Shown one piece after another: positions 8,613 to 18,629 of a DNA stretch of 64,000 nucleotides. The notes beneath the pieces are model-generated. The model did no database searches. It worked only from the letters and a program-made list of their open reading frames with translations, and was not told where the DNA came from. Both the position numbers and the translations under genes were made by a program. This DNA is from Paenibacillus peoriae KCTC 3763 (lineage in GTDB: Bacteria > Bacillota > Bacilli > Paenibacillales > Paenibacillaceae): assembly GCF_000236805.1 (NCBI RefSeq), contig NZ_AGFX01000020.1:1-64000 (forward strand), written 5' to 3'. Within the stretch, counting starts at the first letter, position 1. Each line of letters starts with the position of its first letter.

Positions 8613-9090
8613 TTTAACTCTCCTTATGTTATTTAGAACTTTGTCCCAACATAATTCTATGCACGTACTATTTTCATTTATTAAACGTCCTCATCTATCC
8701 ACATCGGTTGCGGGTTTTGCTTTTTTTCTGCCACACATGTTATCGGTATTTCCTGCTATTTTCTTTAAATATTTTGTTCAGATCAAAAAATCATCATTCT
8801 GCTGAGAGACAAAGAGAGGTACTTTCGAGAATATTAATTTCTCATAAATATCATTGCTACTTTGTATGCCTCAATATACAATTATAAGGAAGTTGTGGAT
8901 GAGACCGATTTGAGTGTGGGCAACCTGGTTATTTGTATTACAAAAAATCACAATTTCGGCGAATACCCGTGAATTTCTACGGTTGAAATGTTTTAAAAAA
9001 CTTTTAAAGTGCATTATGTCCAGAAGAAAGTATATAATTGAACTTCGGCAATACTAAGAACAAGATGTTCTATATTTGAGGTGGATTAAC
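8613..9090. other. Intergenic region upstream of iscS
   Basis: 478 bases, AT-rich, with no convincing gene. A short open stretch from 8897 (VDETDLSVGNLVICITKN, stop near 8972) has a GTG but no ribosome site. TATAAT at 9033-9038 is the likely iscS -10, though no -35 fits at 16-18 bases. This is the right boundary of the accessory block. Confidence 0.4.
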
Positions 9091-10242
9091 ATGAACAGAA
9101 TTTATCTGGATCATGCCGCATCGACTCCTATGCATCCTGAGGTTGCGCAGACTATGATGGACATCATGATCGGCCAATTCGGCAACGCTTCGAGCGTGCA
9201 TGCCTTTGGCCGGGATGCCAAGCGCACCGTCAGTGCTGCGCGGGATGCCGTTGCGGCCTCTTTAGGCTGCAAGCCTGAAGAAATCATATTTACAAGTGGA
9301 GGGACAGAAAGCGATAATTTGGCCCTGTTCGGGACGGCTACGGCAGATGGACGTACTTCTGGCCACATCATTACGACTGCGATTGAACATCATGCGGTGC
9401 TTCATGCTTGCGACGAGCTTGAGAAAGCAGGCTATGAGGTAACCTACGTTCCGGTCAACGACTTTGGGCGTGTCAACCCTGCGGATGTAGAGGCTGCCAT
9501 ACGGCCGGATACGTTTTTAATCAGCATGATGTATGCCAACAATGAGGTAGGCGTCATCCAGCCGATCCATGAAGTAGGACAGATTGCGAGAGAACGCGGC
9601 ATCATATTCCATGTAGATGCGGTTCAAGCTTTCGGTCATATTCACATAGACTGCCAGAGCCTTCCGATTGATTTGCTTAGCGTATCTGGTCATAAGATTA
9701 ACGGCCCGCAAGGGATGGGAGCCTTGTATATCCGTCAGGGTACACGCATCCAACCGCTGATGCATGGTGGACTCCAGGAGAAGAAACGCCGTGCCGGTAC
9801 CGAAAACATCGCGGGAATTGCTGGTCTGGCAAAAGCCGCAACGCTGGCCAGTGCGTCCATAGAGGAACGTTCGGCTTACGATACAACGCTTCGTCAAACC
9901 TTGTTGAAAGCATTGGGAGACACTTTGGGAAGCGATGCTTTTGTGATCAATGGTGATCCGGAGCATTCTTTACCGAATGTCCTGAATGTTAGCTTCCCGG
10001 CCATTGGTACGGAAACCATGCTGATGAATCTCGATATGGAAGGAATTGCAGCGGCCAGCGGTTCAGCCTGCACTTCCGGGTCTCTGGAGCTGTCACATGT
10101 ACTGCAGGCGATGAATCTTCCTGAAGATGTTTTGAAATCAGCGATTCGCTTTAGCTTCGGTTTGGGTAATACTACGCAAGAAATGGAATACACGGCCAAG
10201 AAAATTGAAACCATATGGAAGCGGCTGCGTACTAGGTACTAG
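9091..10242 (+). CDS. iscS: Cysteine desulfurase (IscS/NifS, YrvO-like)
   Basis: A PLP enzyme that converts cysteine to alanine and passes persulfide sulfur on, mainly to MnmA in Bacillus-type genomes. The fold-type I start YLDHAASTP is at residue 5. The PLP lysine lies in SGHKINGPQG (about residue 200) and the catalytic cysteine in SGSACTSGS (about residue 325). Length (383 aa) is normal. The start at 9091 is set by GAGGTGG seven bases upstream; five earlier in-frame codons overlap that site. It is normally adjacent to cymR and mnmA, but here it follows the 5-kb accessory block. Confidence 0.95.
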   Translation: MNRIYLDHAASTPMHPEVAQTMMDIMIGQFGNASSVHAFGRDAKRTVSAARDAVAASLGCKPEEIIFTSGGTESDNLALFGTATADGRTSGHIITTAIEHHAVLHACDELEKAGYEVTYVPVNDFGRVNPADVEAAIRPDTFLISMMYANNEVGVIQPIHEVGQIARERGIIFHVDAVQAFGHIHIDCQSLPIDLLSVSGHKINGPQGMGALYIRQGTRIQPLMHGGLQEKKRRAGTENIAGIAGLAKAATLASASIEERSAYDTTLRQTLLKALGDTLGSDAFVINGDPEHSLPNVLNVSFPAIGTETMLMNLDMEGIAAASGSACTSGSLELSHVLQAMNLPEDVLKSAIRFSFGLGNTTQEMEYTAKKIETIWKRLRTRY

Positions 10243-10376
10243 GGTTTTCCCTGCATTTTAATAAGAAGGGAGGCGGTTTTCCATTTCATTGCATGAACGG
10301 AAGCAAGGTCTGACAGGCATGTACGAAAAGGACCGCACCTTCGTTCGGATTTGCAGAATGAGGAGGTACCCTATAT

Positions 10377-10898
10377 ATGAGGCTTCAAGATATGATCGGG
10401 CTCTCCGTTTTCGATGTGGAGGACGGAAAGCAGATTGGTAAAATACATGACTTTATGGTGACAGCTGATTGGAGAATTACGGGGATCGAGTTGGAGGGCA
10501 AAGGCCTTTTCTCTTCTCAAGTGAAAGTGATTGCTTGGGATGACATTGTTGCTTATGGTGAAGATGCGATCATGATTCGCAATCAGCAGGCGGTCCGTAA
10601 AACGGAAGCTAGTCATATACGCCATACGTACTTGCTTGGACCCGGTAAACTGAAGGATTTATCCGTGCTGACAGAAGAAGGGCTTATGCTCGGACACATT
10701 TCGGATGTTTATTTCGATCAGGAAATGGGCAATAACATAATAGGCTTGGAAATCAGCGATGGTTTTGTATCGGATATGATAGAAGGGCGGAAATGGCTGC
10801 CCTGCACCGAAGATATGTCCATCGGGGAAAATGCTGTCATGGTGCCCCCGTTAAGCGAGCAGCGTCTGGAAAAAGCCATATATTCTGTTAATGGATAG
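10377..10898 (+). CDS. PRC-barrel domain protein (YrrD-like)
   Basis: A 173-residue protein with two PRC-barrel-like halves: residues 1-75 (MIGLSVFDVEDGKQIGKI, GIELEGKG) and 85-170 (GLMLGHISDVYFD, IIGLEISDGFVSDMIEG). PRC-barrels are small beta-barrels found in RimM and photosynthetic reaction centres, usually for RNA or protein contacts. The position after iscS matches yrrD in B. subtilis. The precise job is unknown. The start has GAGGAGG upstream. Its 3' end overlaps the next gene by 8 bases, so the two are translationally linked. Confidence 0.85.
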   Translation: MRLQDMIGLSVFDVEDGKQIGKIHDFMVTADWRITGIELEGKGLFSSQVKVIAWDDIVAYGEDAIMIRNQQAVRKTEASHIRHTYLLGPGKLKDLSVLTEEGLMLGHISDVYFDQEMGNNIIGLEISDGFVSDMIEGRKWLPCTEDMSIGENAVMVPPLSEQRLEKAIYSVNG

Positions 10899-11121
10899 GG
10901 TGAGTTTATTGAGATGTCCGAATTGTAATTCGAAAGATATCGGCAAAATCGGCTCCCATCAATTTTATTGCTGGGGATGCTTTATCGAACTTCAGGTGAA
11001 TGGTGAGAAAATGTCCGTCTACCAGGTAGAAGAGGATGGAACGCTTAGTTCGTTGGACGACCTGTTCTTCGGAGATGAAATGGTGCAACAGGACTTGCCG
11101 CAGATCCACGCTTCTTCTTAA
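10891..11121 (+). CDS. Small zinc-ribbon protein
   Basis: A 76-residue protein with two cysteine pairs (LRCPNCNSK and YCWGCFIEL, residues 9-12 and 27-30) that form a probable zinc ribbon, followed by an acidic tail. It overlaps the end of the PRC-barrel gene. There is no ribosome site of its own, which suggests coupling. Similar small proteins sit at this place in related genomes. Function unknown. Confidence 0.75.
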   Translation: MDRVSLLRCPNCNSKDIGKIGSHQFYCWGCFIELQVNGEKMSVYQVEEDGTLSSLDDLFFGDEMVQQDLPQIHASS

Positions 11122-11172
11122 GCTTTACGCACGGAGCGGACAGGCTGTCTACTATGCTGTATCAAAATAACG

Positions 11173-11222
11173 AAGAGGGTGACCCCCGGTGGCTGTATTG
11201 GCCTGGGAGTCACCCTCTTTTG
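11173..11222. terminator. Bidirectional terminator
   Basis: AAGAGGGTGAC (11173-11183) pairs with GTCACCCTCTT (11209-11219) and is followed by T's. It separates the iscS group from the convergent chemoreceptor gene. Confidence 0.9.
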
Positions 11223-11251
11223 TTTGCACAGTTTTGCAAAGACACCAGTGC

Positions 11252-13225
11252 TTAAAGTTTAAAGCGTTTGACCTCTTCCAGCAGAAGATCTGCGTGCGAA
11301 TCGAGTTTGGCGGAAAGGTCGGCAATATTGTTCATAGAATGGCCTTGTTCTTGGACGGAGGAAGCGACTTCCTCGGTAGAAGCTGCACTTTGTTCAGAGA
11401 CGGCGACCACGCTGGAGATAACATCGGAAATATGTCCAGCATTCACGCGGAGTTGATCCGTCGCGGCGGAAACGTCCTCAATTTGGGTAAGCATATGCTG
11501 AGAAGCTCCGCGGATGGATTCAAACGCCTGTCTCGTTGCGGTGGCTGCCTGCTCCTGTTCAGCAGTTACAGTAAGAGCCTTTTTCATTTCCTCCGCGCTT
11601 CGTAGTCCTGCAATTTTGATTTCTTCCAGCTTATTCATGATACTGTCACTGGAACTACCCGCTTGTTCTGCCAGCTTCCGCACTTCCCCTGCGACGACGG
11701 CAAAGCCTCGTCCGTGTTCCCCCGCTCTTGCTGCTTCAATGGACGCATTGAGGGCCAGCAGGTTTGTTTGTGCAGCGATATCGTGGATAGCACCGGCCAA
11801 TCGCTCGATATCCTGAGTTTTTAGAGCGAGCGAATCTACTGCTTCTCCTGCCGCAGTCGTCGTTTGTCTGGACTCCGCTGCCAGCTTTGCTTGACGCTCG
11901 GCTGTTTCATACCCTGCGATCACGGCAGAATCTGTTTCGAACACGGCAGTTTGGGTCCGGTTGACTCTTTCCCCAATCAGGTTGATAGAGTCTGTCATGT
12001 AAGTCAGCTTCTCAGATCCGGAATACACGGCCTCCGCCTGATCGCTCGCTCCTTGAGCAAGCTCCTGAACTGCACTGGCGATTTGTGACGCTATGGTTCC
12101 CGTATCTTTGGCGTGCTGGTGCATATCATGCGAAGCTGAGCTGACATCGGCGGCTGTATCTGCTACTTTACGCAACAGGTTAGAGAGATTGTCCGACATG
12201 ATATTAAAATCCGTACCCAGACTGGCGATTTCATCCTTACCCTTAATATCCACTCGTGTTGTCATATCCCCTTCAGCTACCCGTTTGACGTTCACTTGAA
12301 GCTTCCGAATCGGCTTGATAAAGCTGTTTGCCGCCCAGATCGCCAGCAGCATGGCAACGACGAAAATAATAGCAACAGTAATCAACATTTGGTTGCGAGT
12401 GGAGTAGTATTCCTGAAAAGCAATATCTTTTGAAATAGACAATCCTACAATCCAGCCTGTGCTGGGCATCTTTTTAAAATAAAGCTGGCGCTCACTGCCA
12501 TTGTAGCTGTAGTCTGTTTTTCCCGAAGGGGCGCTCAGCAGGGCTGCAGTTGACGAACCTAACTCGGGCGTATCCTTGAGATTTTTACCAGCCAGCTTGC
12601 TGTCTGGATGTGCGATCACGACTCCGTTTTGGTCAATCAGAAATGCATAGCCTAATCCGTTCAGGTTTATGTCTTTAATGATTTTTGTCATATCGTTTAA
12701 CAAAATATCTTCACTGACAACCCCGGTGATGGATCCATTGGAATCCTTGAGAGGCTTGGCAATCGAGATGGTGAAATCGGTGCTGGCTGCATCAATATAT
12801 GGTGAGGAATAAAATACATCCCCTTTGGCTTTGGCATCCTTGTACCACGGACGGGCGCGAGGATCATAGCCTGCTTCAAACCAGCCGGAGCCATCCCAGT
12901 AGGTTCCATCCTCAAGTCCAGCATAAATGTTAGCGATACTTTGATCCTTATAATTTTGAAAGGCCGCTTTCAGGGAAACTAATTTGACATCTGAAGGTAT
13001 ATCAGCTGATTGCAATCCAGCAGCCAGCGTTTCGATTATTTTGGCGTTCCCGCGTGTCCATCCGTCGAGCTGATTGACGGTTTCGGAGGCTGTACTGTTC
13101 ATAAGCTCTTGGATATCATGGTTGGCCTGATTTTTAATGCTTGTCATGCTAATAACGGACAAAGGCCCGGCTGCAACGACAACGATACATGCAAAAAGGA
13201 GAATAAGTTTCATTTTTAAGTTCAT
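11252..13225 (-). CDS. Methyl-accepting chemotaxis protein, dCache sensor
   Basis: A 657-residue membrane chemoreceptor. TM1 is residues about 7-29. A periplasm-side dCache_1-type sensor follows to about 280 ([20 protein letters not shown] is the typical ligand-pocket stretch). TM2 is about 282-302 and HAMP about 303-356 ([18 protein letters not shown]). The signalling coiled coil has its conserved tip [20 protein letters not shown]. The dCache pocket with W/Y/R/D residues suggests amino-acid or amine ligands, but the ligand cannot be fixed. GGAGG precedes the ATG. A sigma-D-like promoter lies upstream. This gene interrupts the otherwise Bacillus-like order between the PRC-barrel pair and yrrI. 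Confidence 0.95.
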   Translation of the reverse strand: MNLKMKLILLFACIVVVAAGPLSVISMTSIKNQANHDIQELMNSTASETVNQLDGWTRGNAKIIETLAAGLQSADIPSDVKLVSLKAAFQNYKDQSIANIYAGLEDGTYWDGSGWFEAGYDPRARPWYKDAKAKGDVFYSSPYIDAASTDFTISIAKPLKDSNGSITGVVSEDILLNDMTKIIKDINLNGLGYAFLIDQNGVVIAHPDSKLAGKNLKDTPELGSSTAALLSAPSGKTDYSYNGSERQLYFKKMPSTGWIVGLSISKDIAFQEYYSTRNQMLITVAIIFVVAMLLAIWAANSFIKPIRKLQVNVKRVAEGDMTTRVDIKGKDEIASLGTDFNIMSDNLSNLLRKVADTAADVSSASHDMHQHAKDTGTIASQIASAVQELAQGASDQAEAVYSGSEKLTYMTDSINLIGERVNRTQTAVFETDSAVIAGYETAERQAKLAAESRQTTTAAGEAVDSLALKTQDIERLAGAIHDIAAQTNLLALNASIEAARAGEHGRGFAVVAGEVRKLAEQAGSSSDSIMNKLEEIKIAGLRSAEEMKKALTVTAEQEQAATATRQAFESIRGASQHMLTQIEDVSAATDQLRVNAGHISDVISSVVAVSEQSAASTEEVASSVQEQGHSMNNIADLSAKLDSHADLLLEEVKRFKL

Positions 13226-13280
13226 GTAACGACCTCCGATGATTCAGAAATGTGAAAGCTTAATATAGTTCTTTGTACTT

Positions 13281-13307
13281 ATATCGACAGATGGAATGAC
13301 ATTGTTA
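13281..13307 (-). promoter_or_regulatory. Sigma-D-like promoter of the chemoreceptor gene
   Basis: On the minus strand, TAAC (13304-13307), 15 bases, then GTCGATAT (13281-13288). The motility sigma factor consensus is TAAA-N15-GCCGATAT, so 10 of 12 positions match with the right spacing. The leader would be about 50 bases. Confidence 0.6.
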
Positions 13308-13435
13308 ATTATTTTCCTCCTTGTTCATCATTTTTTTACAATGGTTATTAATGGCACCTTCATACTCAGGGGAAGGATTAAAGTAGAGATACAGGCATAT
13401 ACTTAAGGAAGGCTAGTCCGGTAAGGGGGCACAAT

Positions 13436-14503
13436 ATGGAGCAATTAACGAAAAGTAGACTGTTCCGGTACGGAATATGGACGCTGCTGGGACTTGTCAT
13501 TCTATATTTTATCTGGCTGCTGCGACCTTTGTTTTTGAATCTGTATGATTTTCTGAAAACAATCATTGCTCCGTTTGCGGTAGCGATGATCATTTCCTAT
13601 GTTCTCAATCCGATTGTCAGTATGCTGGGCGGTCGCAAGGTGCCTCGAAGTGTAGCCGTGCTGCTTATCTATGCTGTATTTTTGGCCAGCCTTGTTGTCA
13701 TTTTGATGAATCTGATCCCGATGTTTATTGAACAACTGGATGAGCTGAATGAGCATTTGCCTGAACTGACCCTGCATGCACAGGGAATCATGTCGAATAT
13801 GGATAGCGGCATTTTGCCTCAAGGGGTGCGAACCGGGATGAACCAATGGTTTTTTCAACTGGAGAACCGTATGGCCACGGGAATTTCTAATTTCATGGAT
13901 AACATTGGTAGCATGATCAACTTGCTGTTCAATGTATTCATTGTGCCATTTCTCATTTTTTATATTTTAAAGGATTTTGAAGTGTTTGAGCGGACGATTG
14001 TGTCTTATCTCCCGCGTTCTCGCCGTAAGGCGATTGTAACGGTGCTTAAGGAAATTGATCAGGCGCTTGGCAACTATGTCAGAGGACAACTGCTGGTATG
14101 CGTCATTATCGGCGTAATGGCTTATATCGGATATATGCTGATTGGTATGCCTTATGCACTGTTGCTGGCAGGTGTGGTGGCGATTTTTAATATTGTTCCG
14201 TATTTAGGTCCTTTTTTGGGTGCTGCTCCGGCGATAGTTATGGCTTCTACGGTTTCCTTCAAAATGGTATTGTTGGTTGCGGTTGTGAACACCTGTATTC
14301 AAATACTGGAAAGTAATGTAATTTCCCCTCAAGTAGTCGGACGAACCTTGCATCTGCATCCGATAGCTATCATATTTGCCCTGCTGGTGGGTGGAGAAAT
14401 AGCGGGAGTTACCGGCTTGATTTTGGCAGTTCCAGTGATGGCCGTATTGAAGGTAGCGCTTCAGCATTTTTTTGCATATTATATGAAGCGTAAACCGGTC
14501 TGA
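13436..14503 (+). CDS. AI-2E family permease (YrrI-like)
   Basis: A 355-residue polytopic membrane protein of the AI-2 exporter-like (UPF0118/TqsA-PerM) superfamily. It has a pair of N-terminal helices (residues 13-31, 37-61), another at about 70-90, a loop domain (95-150), and four or five more helices (155-178, 210-240, 245-285, 305-340). Family signatures include PFLIFYILKDFE and IFNIVPYLGPFLGA. The family includes Na+/H+ antiporters and putative signal exporters, so substrate is open. The place just before alaS matches yrrI. AGGGGG precedes the ATG. A second member of the family lies at 26708. Confidence 0.88.
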   Translation: MEQLTKSRLFRYGIWTLLGLVILYFIWLLRPLFLNLYDFLKTIIAPFAVAMIISYVLNPIVSMLGGRKVPRSVAVLLIYAVFLASLVVILMNLIPMFIEQLDELNEHLPELTLHAQGIMSNMDSGILPQGVRTGMNQWFFQLENRMATGISNFMDNIGSMINLLFNVFIVPFLIFYILKDFEVFERTIVSYLPRSRRKAIVTVLKEIDQALGNYVRGQLLVCVIIGVMAYIGYMLIGMPYALLLAGVVAIFNIVPYLGPFLGAAPAIVMASTVSFKMVLLVAVVNTCIQILESNVISPQVVGRTLHLHPIAIIFALLVGGEIAGVTGLILAVPVMAVLKVALQHFFAYYMKRKPV

Positions 14504-14542
14504 TTTTGTATGTTTTCCTAATGCATCCTGTCTGAAATCGCG

Positions 14543-14571
14543 TTGACACGGCTAAATGACACGGATATACT
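14543..14571 (+). promoter_or_regulatory. Sigma-A promoter of the alaS leader
   Basis: TTGACA (14543-14548), 17-base spacer, TATACT (14566-14571). The transcript would start near 14578, just ahead of the T-box leader. Confidence 0.85.
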
Positions 14572-14589
14572 AAATTGAGTATGTTTAAA

Positions 14590-14805
14590 TGTGTTTATCC
14601 AGTAGGGAAAGCTCATTTCGGAGTGCGGGCTGAACCCGCCGGGATGCTCCCGTTACCAGTGAAAAGAAGGCGATCGCTCGTCCGTTAAACAGATGCCTGA
14701 GTGTGCAGCTTGTACATGTGGTATTTCGTATAGAGGGGACGGCGATAACCAGGGTGGTACCGCGATACAATCGTCCCTGATCCGTTCAGGGGCGTTTTTC
14801 TGTTT
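14590..14805 (+). ncRNA. T-box leader of alaS with terminator
   Basis: The conserved T-box sequence AGGGTGGTACCGCG is at 14751-14764. It is followed by a terminator (CGTCCCTGA with TTCAGGGGCG and a T5 run, about 14772-14805) that competes with the antiterminator. Upstream (14600-14690) lie stem I hairpins. The leader senses uncharged tRNA, presumably tRNA-Ala since it precedes alaS; I could not place the specifier triplet with certainty. Confidence 0.92.
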
Positions 14806-14855
14806 TTATGGCCTGTGCCAAGAACAAGTGACACCATAACTAGGAGGCTATTTAT

Positions 14856-17489
14856 ATGAAAGCTAGTGAAATCCGCTCCAAATGGCTGGAGTTTTTTGAA
14901 AGCAAGGGACATGTGATTGAACCAAGCGCACCGCTTGTTCCTCATAAAGATCCTTCCCTGCTGTGGATTAATGCGGGCATGGCGCCGCTCAAGCCTTATT
15001 TTGACGGACGTGTGAAGCCTGAAAATCCACGTATCGCCAATTCACAGAAATGCATTCGTACGAATGACATTGAAAATGTCGGCAAAACGCGCCGTCACCA
15101 CACTTTTTTCGAAATGCTTGGCAACTTTTCCATTGGCGACTATTTTAAAGAAGAGGCCATTACATGGGCATGGGAGTTTCTGACTGATCCCCAATGGATT
15201 GGCTTTGATCCGGAGCGTCTGGCTGTAACCGTGTATCCTGAAGATGAAGAAGCGTACAAGCTGTGGAACGAAAAAGTCGGTCTGCCTGCTGAACGTATTA
15301 TCAAATTGGAAGACAACTTCTGGGACATCGGCGAAGGCCCTTGCGGACCTTGTACGGAAATCTTTTATGATCGCGGCGAAGCCTACGGCAGCGACATGAC
15401 GGACCCTGAAATGTATCCGGGTGGAGAGAACGAGCGTTACCTGGAAGTATGGAATCTCGTATTCTCACAATTCAACCATAACAAAGACGGCAGTTATACG
15501 CCGCTTCCAAACAAAAATATTGATACAGGAGCCGGCCTGGAGCGTTTTGCATCCATTTTGCAAAATGTGGATTCCAATTTTGACACAGATATTTTTCAGC
15601 CGCTCATTCAGAAAACAGCTGCAATGGCAGGAGTCAAATATAACGAAAATGTGGACAGCGACGTGGCTCTTAAAGTCATTGCCGACCATGTTCGTACCGT
15701 AGCTTTTGCGATTGGCGATGGTGTACTGCCTTCTAACGAAGGACGGGGCTATGTTATTCGCCGCTTGTTGCGCCGGGCTGTGCGTTACGGCAAAATGCTC
15801 GGTATGAACCGTCCATTTATGTTTGAACTGGTGGAAACGGTTGGGGATATAATGGGTGTGTACTACCCTGAAGTGGTGGACAAGCGTGATTTCATCATCA
15901 AGGTGATCAAAACCGAAGAGGAACGCTTCCACGAAACACTGACAGACGGATTGGCTATTTTGGCTGATATCAGCGCTCAGGCGAAGGCGGAAGGCCGCGA
16001 TATGATTAGCGGAGCAGACGCATTCAAACTGTACGATACGTACGGGTTCCCATTTGACCTCACCGAGGATTATGCGGATGAGCAGGGCTTGAAAGTCGAC
16101 CGTGAGGGTTTTGATGAAGCGATGCAGGAGCAACGCAAACGTGCGCGTGATGCTCATCAGGACAATGCCAGCATGAAGATTCAGGGCGGAGCTTTGTCCG
16201 ACTTGGCGGTTAAAAGTGAATTTGTTGGATATAATGACCTCGTAACTGAGTCTAAAATTGTGGCGATTGTATATGAAGATGTGCTGGTGGACAGTGTTAG
16301 TGAAGGACAGACATGTCAGGTCGTGCTGGATGTGACTCCTTTTTATGCCGAAAGTGGCGGACAAGTCAGTGACCAGGGTTTGCTGCGTGGAGGTACGGTG
16401 ACTGCGAAGGTCGAAGGACTGTTCAAGGCACCACAAGGCCAGCATGTGCATCAGGTCGTTGTAGAGGCCGGTGAGCTGAACGTTGGCGATACGGTGAAAG
16501 CAGAAGTAGATCAAGCCTTGCGTGGGGCAATTGAGAAAAACCATACGGCTACACATTTGCTGCACAAAGCGCTTAAAGAAGTACTGGGTGACCATGTCAA
16601 TCAGGCAGGTTCTTTGGTAGAGCCTGGGCGTCTGCGTTTTGACTTCTCCCATTTTGGAAGCATTACAGCGGAAGAGCTGGCGGATATTGAGTTGCGGGTA
16701 AACCGTGCGATCTGGAGCCAATTGAATGTGAATATTGAACTGAAGCCGATTGAGGAAGCCAAGGCAATGGGTGCGATGGCGCTGTTCGGTGAAAAATACG
16801 GAGATATCGTGCGGGTCGTTAAGATAGGCGATTACAGCATCGAGCTGTGCGGTGGCTGTCATGTCAGCAATACCTCGCAAATCGGACTGTTCAAGCTTGT
16901 CAGCGAGAGCGGTATCGGATCAGGTGTGCGTCGTATTGAAGCGGTAACCGGGCGTATTGGCTTTGAATATATGGAAGGACAATTGGAGCTGTTGAAGGTA
17001 TCGGCCGGGCTGGTTAAATCCAAGCTATCCGAGGTGCCGAAGCGCATTGAGTCCTTGCAGCAGCACATTAAAGACCTTAGTCGTGAAAATGAATCGCTGC
17101 AAAGCAAGCTAAGCGCTATTGAGGCAGGTCAACTGACGGATCAGGTGGTACAAGTTGGTGGAGTACAACTGTTGGCTGCACGCGTACAGGCTTCCAGTAT
17201 GGACGCTTTGCGTGCCATTGCCGATGAGTTGAAAGGGAAACTTCCGGCTGCTGTGCTGGTGCTCGGCGCTGCGATGGACGACAAAGTCAATTTTGTCGTA
17301 GCTGTACCTGCAGAGCATACGAAGGCAGGACTTCATGCAGGCAAGCTCGTGAAGGAAATTGCTGCCGTATGCGGCGGTGGTGGTGGCGGACGTCCTGATA
17401 TGGCACAAGCAGGAGGCAAGGATGCCAGCAAGCTGGACGAAGCGCTTCAACGTGCCCACGAACTGGTGGCGGCAGCTTCTCAAGGATAA
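14856..17489 (+). CDS. alaS: Alanyl-tRNA synthetase
   Basis: An 877-residue class II synthetase that charges tRNA-Ala. The N-terminal catalytic core shows [12 protein letters not shown] and [20 protein letters not shown]. The editing domain has the zinc ligands HTATH (about residue 568) and CGGCH (about 669). A coiled-coil/DHHA1 C-terminal part ends with the glycine cluster [15 protein letters not shown]. Length is standard. The ATG at 14856 has AGGAGG nine bases upstream. Expression is controlled by the upstream T-box. The yrrI-alaS-ireB-ruvX order equals that of Bacillus. Confidence 0.98.
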   Translation: MKASEIRSKWLEFFESKGHVIEPSAPLVPHKDPSLLWINAGMAPLKPYFDGRVKPENPRIANSQKCIRTNDIENVGKTRRHHTFFEMLGNFSIGDYFKEEAITWAWEFLTDPQWIGFDPERLAVTVYPEDEEAYKLWNEKVGLPAERIIKLEDNFWDIGEGPCGPCTEIFYDRGEAYGSDMTDPEMYPGGENERYLEVWNLVFSQFNHNKDGSYTPLPNKNIDTGAGLERFASILQNVDSNFDTDIFQPLIQKTAAMAGVKYNENVDSDVALKVIADHVRTVAFAIGDGVLPSNEGRGYVIRRLLRRAVRYGKMLGMNRPFMFELVETVGDIMGVYYPEVVDKRDFIIKVIKTEEERFHETLTDGLAILADISAQAKAEGRDMISGADAFKLYDTYGFPFDLTEDYADEQGLKVDREGFDEAMQEQRKRARDAHQDNASMKIQGGALSDLAVKSEFVGYNDLVTESKIVAIVYEDVLVDSVSEGQTCQVVLDVTPFYAESGGQVSDQGLLRGGTVTAKVEGLFKAPQGQHVHQVVVEAGELNVGDTVKAEVDQALRGAIEKNHTATHLLHKALKEVLGDHVNQAGSLVEPGRLRFDFSHFGSITAEELADIELRVNRAIWSQLNVNIELKPIEEAKAMGAMALFGEKYGDIVRVVKIGDYSIELCGGCHVSNTSQIGLFKLVSESGIGSGVRRIEAVTGRIGFEYMEGQLELLKVSAGLVKSKLSEVPKRIESLQQHIKDLSRENESLQSKLSAIEAGQLTDQVVQVGGVQLLAARVQASSMDALRAIADELKGKLPAAVLVLGAAMDDKVNFVVAVPAEHTKAGLHAGKLVKEIAAVCGGGGGGRPDMAQAGGKDASKLDEALQRAHELVAAASQG

Positions 17490-17558
17490 AGTTCGATAAT
17501 TTTTGCGGATTTTTGGAAAAAAAACGGGCTAAGACATTTCCTTGAAGGGCTTTGCTTA

Positions 17559-17567
17559 TGGTATGAT
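17559..17567 (+). promoter_or_regulatory. Possible extended -10 promoter before ireB
   Basis: TGG-TATGAT in the 137-base alaS/ireB gap resembles an extended -10 with no good -35. It would let the ireB-ruvX group be transcribed independently of the T-box. Confidence 0.4.
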
Positions 17568-17626
17568 GTATAAGAATAAGCTGGCATAAACATGTACACA
17601 TGTTTTGTGGAAGCGAGGTGTCAACA

Positions 17627-17887
17627 ATGGATTCCATGGACAAAACGGTCAAATTTAATGTCAAGGCGGATGAGAAGGAAGCTTCTGCTCAGGAAATTTT
17701 GTTGACCGTATATGATGCTTTGGTAGAAAAGGAATACAATCCAATCAATCAGATTGTCGGGTATTTGTTATCAGGTGATCCTGCTTATGTGCCGCGGCAT
17801 AATAATGCCAGAAGCTTGGTACGTAAAAAAGAACGCGATGAATTGATTGAAGAGTTGGTTCGTTTCTATCTGGCGAAGCACCGTTAG
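17627..17887 (+). CDS. IreB family regulatory phosphoprotein (YrzL)
   Basis: An 86-residue conserved protein with the family core [18 protein letters not shown] and [18 protein letters not shown]. In Enterococcus, IreB is phosphorylated by the PASTA kinase IreK and acts against cephalosporin resistance; phosphorylated threonines lie near the N-terminus, where TVKFNVK fits. The start at 17627 is chosen because GAGGTG is seven bases upstream. An in-frame ATG at 17600 has no ribosome site. The nine-base gap to ruvX suggests one transcript. Confidence 0.93.
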   Translation: MDSMDKTVKFNVKADEKEASAQEILLTVYDALVEKEYNPINQIVGYLLSGDPAYVPRHNNARSLVRKKERDELIEELVRFYLAKHR

Positions 17888-17896
17888 GAGACAGGC

Positions 17897-18313
17897 ATGA
17901 AAGTAATGGGATTGGATTACGGGGACCGCCGGATCGGGGTCGCCGTAAGTGATGCCTTCGGCTGGACCGCCCAAGGATTGGAAGTCATAGAACGACGTGG
18001 TGACGACAGTGAGTTCGGTAAAATTGCAGATTTAATCCGTGACCATGAAATCGGTGAGGTGGTTGTAGGCTTGCCGAAAAATATGAACGGAACCGTGGGT
18101 CCACGCGGTGAGATTTGCATTGAGTTTGCCGACCGACTCAAGGAGTTGCTAGGATTACCCGTTCACCTTTGGGATGAACGGCTGACGACGCGTTCGGCAG
18201 AGCGTGCGCTTCTGGAAGCCGACGTCAGCCGAAAAAAACGCAAGCAGGTGATAGATAAGCTAGCAGCAAGCCTGATCTTGCAAAACTATTTGGACGCACA
18301 CAGTACAAGGTGA
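17897..18313 (+). CDS. ruvX: Holliday junction resolvase-like RuvX (YqgF/YrrK)
   Basis: A 138-residue RNase H-fold protein with the start motif GLDYGDRRIGVAVSD (first catalytic Asp) and a later DERLTT. YqgF proteins are linked to pre-16S rRNA 5' maturation and to Holliday junction processing in different bacteria; which role dominates here cannot be read from the sequence. Length is typical. AGGAG precedes the ATG. It lies between ireB and the DUF1292 genes as in B. subtilis. Confidence 0.95.
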   Translation: MKVMGLDYGDRRIGVAVSDAFGWTAQGLEVIERRGDDSEFGKIADLIRDHEIGEVVVGLPKNMNGTVGPRGEICIEFADRLKELLGLPVHLWDERLTTRSAERALLEADVSRKKRKQVIDKLAASLILQNYLDAHSTR

Positions 18314-18326
18314 GGGGGATATCGTA

Positions 18327-18629
18327 ATGGCTGAAAATCAAGTGGGTATGGAAGAAGAGCCGGAAATTATTTATATTGCCGATGACGAGGGCAACGAAGA
18401 AGAGTTCGAGGTCATTATGAAGTTTGAGGTAGACGGTTCCGAAGCGAAGTACATGATGGTTGCGCCAGTGGACCCTGAAGCTGATGAGTCCGATGTTTAC
18501 GCCTTCCGTTATGAGGAAGAAGGCGATGATATTAAATTGTATGTGATCCAAGACGATGCCGAGTGGGAAATCGTTGAAGAGACCTTTAATACATTTGTCG
18601 AAGAAGAGGACGAGGAAGACGGGAAATGA
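18327..18629 (+). CDS. DUF1292 protein (YrzB-like), first copy
   Basis: A 100-residue, strongly acidic cytoplasmic protein of the DUF1292 family (IIYIADDEGNEEEFEVIMKF, YAFRYEEE, DDAEWEIVEETFN). The acidic ends are characteristic and the function is unknown. It starts 13 bases after ruvX behind GAGGGGG. Its stop overlaps the start of a second DUF1292-like gene (ATGA). Confidence 0.9.
   Translation: MAENQVGMEEEPEIIYIADDEGNEEEFEVIMKFEVDGSEAKYMMVAPVDPEADESDVYAFRYEEEGDDIKLYVIQDDAEWEIVEETFNTFVEEEDEEDGK

Noticed and set aside
8395-8805. 136-codon plus-strand frame over the membrane protein gene
   Set aside because: First half mirrors the minus-strand membrane protein, which has a proper ribosome site; this frame has none.
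14640-14655. GCT triplet as alanine specifier in the T-box
   Set aside because: It is in the loop of a small GC-rich hairpin rather than a clear specifier bulge; left unassigned.
15465-16880. 471-codon open frame antisense to alaS
   Set aside because: Shadow of alaS codon bias; no ribosome site and no recognisable protein.
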